NCBI GenBank assembly: GCA_946122785.1
Contig: CAMGYJ010000008.1
Location: 18,067,475-18,131,474, forward strand
Source: Linum tenue
Lineage: Eukaryota > Streptophyta > Magnoliopsida > Malpighiales > Linaceae
Direction of reading: 5' to 3'
Length of the DNA: 64,000 bases
The notes below the pieces were generated by a model. That model had not been told where the DNA came from and did no database searches. It saw nothing but the letters and a program-made list of their open reading frames with translations. Position numbers and translations under genes: made by a program. Below, one piece after another: positions 58,285-64,000 of the stretch. Each line of letters begins with the position of its first letter. Position 1 is the stretch's first letter.

Positions 58285-58490
58285 AGCAGATTCCGACGCC
58301 GATAGGCATATTCCGGCCCCGGTGACTAGATTCCGACGCTGGTAAGCATATTCCGACGCCGGTAAGCATATTCCGACTCCGGTAAGCATATTCCGGCCAC
58401 AAAATAGCATATTCCGGCGACCAAAAGCACATTCCGGTGACCGGCGACCATTTTCCGACGACCGGTGGCAGAATTCCGACGACCAAATTT
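58285..58490. repeat. 20-bp tandem array of ATTCCGACGCCGGTAAGCAT type
   Basis: ATTCCG recurs at 58290, 58310, 58330, 58350, 58370 and 58390 (exact 20-bp steps) and then at 58411 and 58431. It directly follows the 21-bp array but is GC-rich and unrelated in sequence. GACCGTTGACC motifs lie between the two arrays. Confidence 0.85.
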
Positions 58491-58716
58491 TTGGGCAGAA
58501 AATAAAAAAAATTTATTTTTTATTTTTTATTTTTTTATTTTTTATTTAAATAGATTTTTCATAATGACAATTATACCCCTGCTTTGATTTTACACTAGGT
58601 CAACTCATTTAATAAAAAGTCATCACAATCCTAGCTTCCTATTGGTTGGAGACTAGTGTTGTTACAATAACAACACAATGGGTGTTGTTAAAATAACCGG
58701 TCTCTTGAAAGATCCC

Positions 58717-59079
58717 ATTTGTTTTGTATCAATTCTACGAAAGTTCCCATCTTCAATCCTTTTCACAAGTCAATGCAAGAAATGCAGTCAGCACCCGTAG
58801 ACCACTTCAAGAGAAGAAGAAGAAAAGAAAAAAACAACTACGTAAGTATCCCTTGACTTTGACTTGGCACGCATGATGAACTTTCCCTCGCCGCGCGGGA
58901 ACAAGCTATCTAACAGAGGATCATTATACTATTCAACTTAATATGCCCCTATATAATAAGGACCATTCATTCATTCATTCTATAGCTACTCTCACAATAA
59001 AGCAACTCCAGAGCGAGATTCTGATCATTAGCCCTGCAATCACACCACCATCACAAAAAAAAAAAAAAAAAAAAAAGCA
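58717..59079 (+). promoter_or_regulatory. Promoter and leader of DUF1262 gene 2
   Basis: TATATAATAAG at about 58950-58960 is a likely TATA box, 120-130 bp before the ATG. The leader ends with a run of 22 A (59055-59076) that stops four bases before the start codon. Confidence 0.6.
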
Positions 59080-60491
59080 ATGTATGTGACTCGCCCTCTT
59101 TCTCTGTACAGAAGGAACCCTTCGGCGGCTTCCTCGCCGCCTCCAGAAGGCCCGAACTCCGGCGTGCTGGTCATCCAAGACGAAGAATCTCAGCCGAAGA
59201 GGTGCTGCGGGCTGGTGAACAGCAGCCGGGTCAGGGACCTGCCCTGCCCTCAGAACAAGAACCTCCAAGTTCGATTCGTCCAGCCAATTGGATTGTACTC
59301 GCACGTCGAAACCGACCGCGTCGTCTTCATCCCTGCGCTCGACCACCCGCTCTCTGCTAATCGTTACTACGTGATCAAGCAGGATGGGAAGCACAAAGGG
59401 TAAGTAAAATGCTCTGTTCTTTCTGTAACTCAGAGAGTAAGAAAGCAAAAAGCGGAAGAAAAAAAAAACAGAGGGGCTAATATGTAGACTAACGAAAAGA
59501 GTGAGGACTAGATTGTAAATTTTTACAGGTAGGGGTAATGTTGTGGTGCTAATTACAAATTGGTTCCATTTGGTTCAGGGAAGCTTATAGAAACTCGACG
59601 GAGGAGGAGATGACAACTTGCTGCTTCTGCAGCTGTATCTCGGATCGGAAGCCGGAGCCGTTTGAGCCGCACGGAGAGGATGTTCACCAGCAGTTCGAGA
59701 TCTCCCGGCGTCGTTATTGGCATGGAGGTTCTGGTTACCATGCCAAATCTGTCGCTGGAGGTGGATTCCCTCCTCTTTTTCTGAGAAGAGAAGGCTGGAC
59801 GCTCCATACTTCGAAATCTCGGGATCTCAAGCTGGATGAAGCTCTGGGCGTGGATTCGAACCTTCGAGCTCGCCTTCCGGATTTCAACTCCGTGTTGTCC
59901 GGTGAGAAAACTGATCGTGTTTCGGTGCCCAGGGTGGTGGGGAAATGGTACTGTCCTTTCTTGTTCGTTAAGGAATCGGGAATGGGTGTTCAGGATCAGG
60001 TCGATCGTTCGAGATTCTACGAGATGACGTTGGAGCAGCGGTGGGAGCCGATTTTTAGATGCAACAATGACGTCGAAGGAAATGCTAACTCGTTCGTGAA
60101 TATAGATGTTTTGGTTGAGACTGAAACGGTGAGAGTTGGTGAAAGGGATGTGGTGGGGCATAAGGTTGGAGAAAATGATGGAGTTGTTTGGTTTAGGAGG
60201 GTGGGATTGGACAATAATGCAGGGGAGGAAGGGATGAGGGTTGGGTTGAGCAAGGTGATTGTGGAGAGGATGAAGTGGGAGGAGGAAAGAGTTGGGTGGA
60301 GAAGTGGTGAGGGTGGGAAGAATAGGGTGAAGAAAGTTGAGGAGTTTGGAGGTGGTGGTGGAATCAACAATTGGAAGAGGTTTGGGTATTTTGTGCTGGT
60401 GGAGAGATTTGTGTTGAGGAGAATGGGTGGTGGTTTTCTGATGAGTTATGAGTTTAAGCATATTCATCAATTTAGGACAAAATGGGAGTAG
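59080..60491 (+). CDS. DUF1262 protein, intact paralogue 2, two exons
   Basis: Function unknown; a plant-specific family. Exons 59080-59399 (320 nt, same length as in paralogue 1) and 59579-60491 give 410 residues. Conserved blocks: MYVTRPLSLYRR at the start, PPEGPNSGVLVIQDEE, DLPCPQNKNLQVRF, LSANRYYVIKQDGKHKG at the exon border, then EEEMTTCCFCSCI, GFPPLFLRREGW, GKWYCPFLFVKESG, LEQRWEPIFRC and a basic C-terminal domain ending FRTKWE. No signal peptide or membrane span. The frame is open throughout, so this copy is the functional one of the pair. A (TA)n tract starts just after the stop. The TIR element at 56733 lies between the paralogues. Confidence 0.92.
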
Positions 60492-60492
60492 A

Positions 60493-60496
<4 letters not shown>

Positions 60497-60553
<57 letters not shown>
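60497..60553. repeat. (TA)n microsatellite after DUF1262 gene 2
   Basis: Nearly pure TA repeat starting about six bases after the stop codon, so it lies in the 3' UTR. Confidence 0.9.
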
Positions 60554-60556
<3 letters not shown>

Positions 60557-61180
60557 TTTGTATAAGGTGTTTTGTTGGTGCTTTGTTCCGTTTAGATATG
60601 AATCATATAAGAAAAGAAGGTATGCTCTATGATTTTGTAAGAAACATGTTTACGTTAGATGTGGTTCTTTCCTATGAACCTCTATTATTTTTTATTGTGT
60701 AAACATAAATTGGATGATCCATATTAAACAATCCTTGATTATTTTGTCATAAGTTATAATTCTTAACTATTATGTGTGTATTTTTTTTTGTCATGAATTT
60801 TATTTTCTGGGGTAGTCATTATCTCTTAAACAATTGAGTTCTTAAGTTTAACTTCTACGGTGTTAGATCAACACAATGAATAGCCCCTTCAATTCTGATT
60901 CTTGAAATTATACTACTTTTACTTAATCAGGTCTAACAATTATCGATTAGTGAAAAGAAAACATTCACTCCAATTCAATATTAAAATAATATTGAAGTTG
61001 ATTGAATTTTTGGATCAAGTATATTTTTATTTTAGGAGGAGATAATATGAGAACTCTAATACTAGATTGGTCATTAAATTTTTTTATTAATATTTTAAAT
61101 GATGTGGCATGCTGACTGGACGAAAGTAACGATTTTTTGGATGGACATAGACAGAATTACCTTGTTGTTATTAGTCCAAA
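60554..61180. other. Intergenic, nothing gene-like
   Basis: AT-rich 3' region of DUF1262 gene 2. No recognised ORF or repeat end. Confidence 0.4.
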
Positions 61181-62006
61181 CATATGTTATTGAAACGTGC
61201 AAAATTAAAGGTTTATAACCATTTTGTACTGAGCACTATTACTATGCTATATAACATTGGTGCTTTAGTGTATAACTTAAAGTTGTACCATAACATTAAA
61301 TATATAAGTTTAGGTTGTACCATAAAGGAATTTGTACCATTATGTTATGGTGCAACTTTACAACTTGAAGTTGTACCATCACATAAAGGTACAAGTTCAA
61401 GTTGTATCATAAAAGAATGGGCTAATACCACTACAACACCCAAACTATCGAAGAAATGCCACTTGTGTCCTATTCTTTTCAATATTCCATTTCTATCCTG
61501 AACTATGATACTTTGTGTCATTTGTATCCTGGAGATTTCGTTGACCGTTATCTCTAACGGTTGACCTGACGGTGGTCAAAGAGATGTTGACTTTTGCTGA
61601 CATGGAAGGAAACGTGGCATCCATGTAGATGCCACATCATACCACATATATTTTTAATTCAAAATCAAATTAAAATGAAAAATAATTAAAGAAACTTTCT
61701 ACCCACCGTCGCATTCAACCCGCTCCCCACCCTACCCCCACCCTCAATTTTAGCCATCGTCGCCGCCTTCAAATCCCTTCAGCGAATCAGCATCTACGGC
61801 AACGATATCTCGCCGCCGCCTTCCCCCACGACAAGCTGCTCTTCCATCGACCTCGCTTCCTTAACCCTTTCCATCTGGAAGACGACAAAGCTCCGATTCT
61901 GATACAGCCAGTGGAACAGCTTCGGCGGCCGAAAGAAGTAGTAGGCGGAGATGGGAGAGGAGAGAGGGATGATGATGAACAACAGAGGAACAAAGTCTCC
62001 CCTTCA

Positions 62007-62007
<1 letters not shown>

Positions 62008-62071
<64 letters not shown>
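62008..62071. repeat. (TC)n microsatellite
   Basis: About 32 TC units inside the MULE. Frames across it are artefacts. Confidence 0.9.
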
Positions 62072-62074
<3 letters not shown>

Positions 62075-62235
62075 GCTCCTCTCCAATCTTCGACCTCAAA
62101 TCCTCCGCCGCAGTTGTTGCGGAATCCCTCCTCCGCAATTATCCGCTTCACAATGATGCCACAGCAGTTGAGAGTTCTTGAATCCGAATCGATGACGTTG
62201 AAGGAGAAGAAGAAGGCGACGGTGGCTGTGGAAGC

Positions 62236-62683
62236 TAGGGCTGGCTATTTGGTCCGGGTTTTTTGGTTTTACCCAAAACCGGACCGTATAACCTGGACCG
62301 AGACCGGACCGGGACTGAATAGTAAACAATCCAATCCAATCTTTAGGCTTAGATTTGAGGTAAAAAACCATTCGGGACCGGATCGAAAACTGGATAAAGA
62401 CCGGATAAGAGAGCTCAACACCCAAAACTTAAAGGTAATTTGCATAAAGGGTCACAAACCTTTGCACTTAGTACAAAACTTAACCAACTCCTCACCCTTT
62501 CAGACCTTAGGCCACTCAAATCCCCACAAGCTCAATATAAAATCAAGACCGAGTTGGGACCGGACCGGATCAAGACAGGATTGTATCCAATCCAATCTTT
62601 GGTCCTTATATTTTCAAAAAGACCGGACTGGACCGGATCAATTTGGGCCAATTTAACCGGACCGGACCGTATAGCCACCCCTA
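62236..62683. mobile_element. hAT-type MITE nested in the MULE, 8-bp TSD (448 bp)
   Basis: Left TAGGGCTGGCTATTTGGTCC and right complement TAGGGGTGGCTATACGGTCC are inverted ends. GTGGAAGC at 62228-62235 and 62684-62691 is a perfect 8-bp TSD. GACCGG motifs are frequent inside. It is the youngest layer of this nest. Confidence 0.9.
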
Positions 62684-63560
62684 GTGGAAGCTATCACTGC
62701 CGATTCGGAAAACGACTGAGCTATTTCTACCTACGACGTTGTGTTAGTGTTGATTGAGGCATGTCGTTCGGGAGATTTGGCTATGCAACCACTCCCGCCT
62801 TTCCTCTTCCCTTAACTTTGAAATTGAAGCTTACCCGTCACCGCTGGATTCTCGAGTGATTTGAGAATTTGCCCAGATAGGAAATTGAACAGGTTGAGAG
62901 TGTTGGAGAGGGATTCCCCAAACCGTTAGGGATCTGGAGAGAGAATTCCGCCCAAATTTCGGCCAGGATTTTGCTGATTTGGAGATGTGGAGCATTGCAG
63001 ATAAGCATACGAGTTCGGATGTTGACGATGATTGACGATGAGGGTTGCTCACCGCACTTCGCATGATGCAGAGAAGAAGAAGAATTAGAAGTCCACCGCA
63101 TATTCCCAAAGAGGGCTCCCGGCGGGAGGAGATGTGGAGAAAGCGATTGAGGGGTATTTATTTGGTTTGTTTTATTTTACATAAAAAGTTAAAAAAAATA
63201 AGATTAAAAATTCCACATCAGATGCCACGTCGACGCTGACTAGATTTTCTATTAAATATTGACGGTCAAACTCGGTCTACACCAACGGAAAAATGGTTCA
63301 AGACATAAATGGAATATTGAAAAGAATAGTACACAAGTGACATTTCTTCGATAGTTCGGGTGTTGTAGTAGTATTAGCCCTAAAAGAATTTGTACAAAAA
63401 GTATAGGTACAATCTGAAATTGTACTATAACGTTAAAGGTACAATTTCAAGTTGTACCATAAAAATAAAAACCTTTAGCACCAATGCTATATAGCATCGT
63501 AAAATTCCTCTTTTGTACTAAACTAATAGTTTTGTGACTATTTATGATAATTAGCCTTAA

Positions 63561-63951
63561 TTCTAGAGACAATAAAGTCTATTGAGTTTTCCCATAGTAC
63601 ATTTAAAGATAAACGCCTGTTTAAAGGATTGTCGGAATAGTGATCAAATCCGCCTTAACTAGGTTAAAATCCTCAAAACTCCAACAGGTTAACTCACATC
63701 AATGGTCCTTTAGTTGGAGGTTACAAGGTGTCGTTTTTCATTTTAATTTGTCAATTGTAACTTATTTTTTATTTTCCTGTTCGCCTGTTATTTGAGTGTA
63801 ATGCTATGTGTTAATTATTAACCGGACTAAAACAATAGCACCAAAAACAATCGGATCGTTACACCTCAATCCATATTTTTCCCTATACATTTGTGAATAA
63901 TTTTATAAGTGACCCAAAAAACAAGTCCTATATAATATATCAATATACATA
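63561..63951. other. Intergenic, nothing recognised
   Basis: AT-rich sequence before the CACTA terminus. No ORF of interest. Confidence 0.4.
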
Positions 63952-64000
63952 CACTACTAAAAAACAGACTTATACCGAGGGTTCTATACCAAGGGTTTAG
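63952..64000 (+). mobile_element. 5' terminus of a CACTA (EnSpm) transposon, cut by the window end
   Basis: CACTACTAAAAAACAG is the classic plant CACTA terminus. It is followed at once by two short direct repeats, ACCGAGGGTT and ACCAAGGGTT, like subterminal transposase-binding repeats. The rest lies outside the window. Confidence 0.72.

Larger units (their letters stand above)
56733..58716. mobile_element. TIR element with captured BAHD fragment and minisatellites
   Basis: The left TATAACAACAGTCTATTTGT and the complement of the right side (TTTAACAACACCCATTGTGT) lie in inverted orientation and share TTGTTATT-TAACAACA. Similarity is weaker out to GGG/CCC at the boundaries given. A TTTTGTA occurs near both ends, but a clean TSD was not found. 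The cargo is a minus-strand acyltransferase fragment (56869-57096), a second minus-strand coding-looking stretch (about 57130-57280) and two tandem arrays. The pattern fits a Pack-type MULE. Confidence 0.6.
61419..63380. mobile_element. MULE with about 90-bp TIRs and 9-bp TSD (1962 bp)
   Basis: The left GGGCTAATACCACTACAACA and the complement of the right end (GGGCTAATACTACTACAACA) pair for about 90 bp with few mismatches, including CACTTGTGT-CTATTCTTTTC. TAAAAGAAT at 61410-61418 and 63381-63389 is a perfect 9-bp TSD, the Mutator signature. The interior is GC-rich with short coding-looking frames and a (TC)n tract at about 62008-62071. No transposase. A hAT element is nested at 62236-62683. 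Confidence 0.9.
61190..63560. mobile_element. Outer foldback element split by a MULE
   Basis: Left (about 61190-61418) and right (63381 to about 63560) segments are inverted relatives. Both hold ATGCTATATA-CATTGGTGCT and several copies of the AGTTGTACCAT / ATGGTACAACTT motif. They would join at the TSD of the MULE. The outer limits and class are not fixed. Confidence 0.5.

Noticed and set aside
61787..62181. Ser/Leu and Arg/Glu repeat proteins
   Set aside because: Translation of the (TC)n microsatellite inside the MULE.

Overview
This is nuclear DNA from a flowering plant, very probably a eudicot. Genes carry GT-AG introns, flanking DNA is AT-rich, and the protein families are plant ones: AAPT1-type phospholipid synthase, E-class PPR, DUF1262, a BAHD fragment and a Cys/Ser-rich OCTOPUS-like protein. 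The transposons (Helitron, hAT, MULE, Tourist, copia, LINE) are typical plant ones. The species cannot be named from the sequence. I saw no rRNA, tRNA, CRISPR or organellar block.

Layout. 1-560: stem-forming repeat cluster. 1423-4731 (+): intact 18-exon aminoalcoholphosphotransferase gene. 5643-7847 (-): eight-exon plastid-type DUF2232-like membrane protein. 8156-9667 (+): single-exon PPR gene divergent from it. 9.7-19.3 kb: intergenic DNA with a hAT MITE, a truncated LINE, two Tourist-like MITEs and a Mutator-type foldback, most with target-site duplications (TSDs). 19327-20259: retroposon just upstream of an intronless OCTOPUS-like gene (20638-21858). 22279-28508: two Helitrons joined head to tail. 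30098-34438 (-): copia element with one uninterrupted 1404-codon frame but no 5' LTR. 35154-36113 and 42919-43646 (+): two paralogous small secreted cysteine-rich peptide genes separated by nested repeats. 43881-48314 (-): a third Helitron. 48319-50430: copia remnant split by a hAT element. 50544-51926: MULE. 52510-53364: two foldback elements in one (TA)n tract. 53992-55788 and 59080-60491 (+): two DUF1262 paralogues, the first frameshifted. 56733-58716: TIR element between them carrying a BAHD fragment and two phased minisatellites. 61.2-63.5 kb: three-level transposon nest. 63952-end: start of a CACTA element.

The first three genes are ordinary housekeeping or organelle genes. The most unusual parts are the cysteine-rich peptide pair (one with a duplicated signal-peptide exon), the tandem Helitron with an internal micro-inversion, the 21-bp and 20-bp arrays, and a family of roughly 280-405 bp foldback elements that share a core but differ at their ends. 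Exon boundaries were worked out by hand from reading frame, splice consensus and family conservation.
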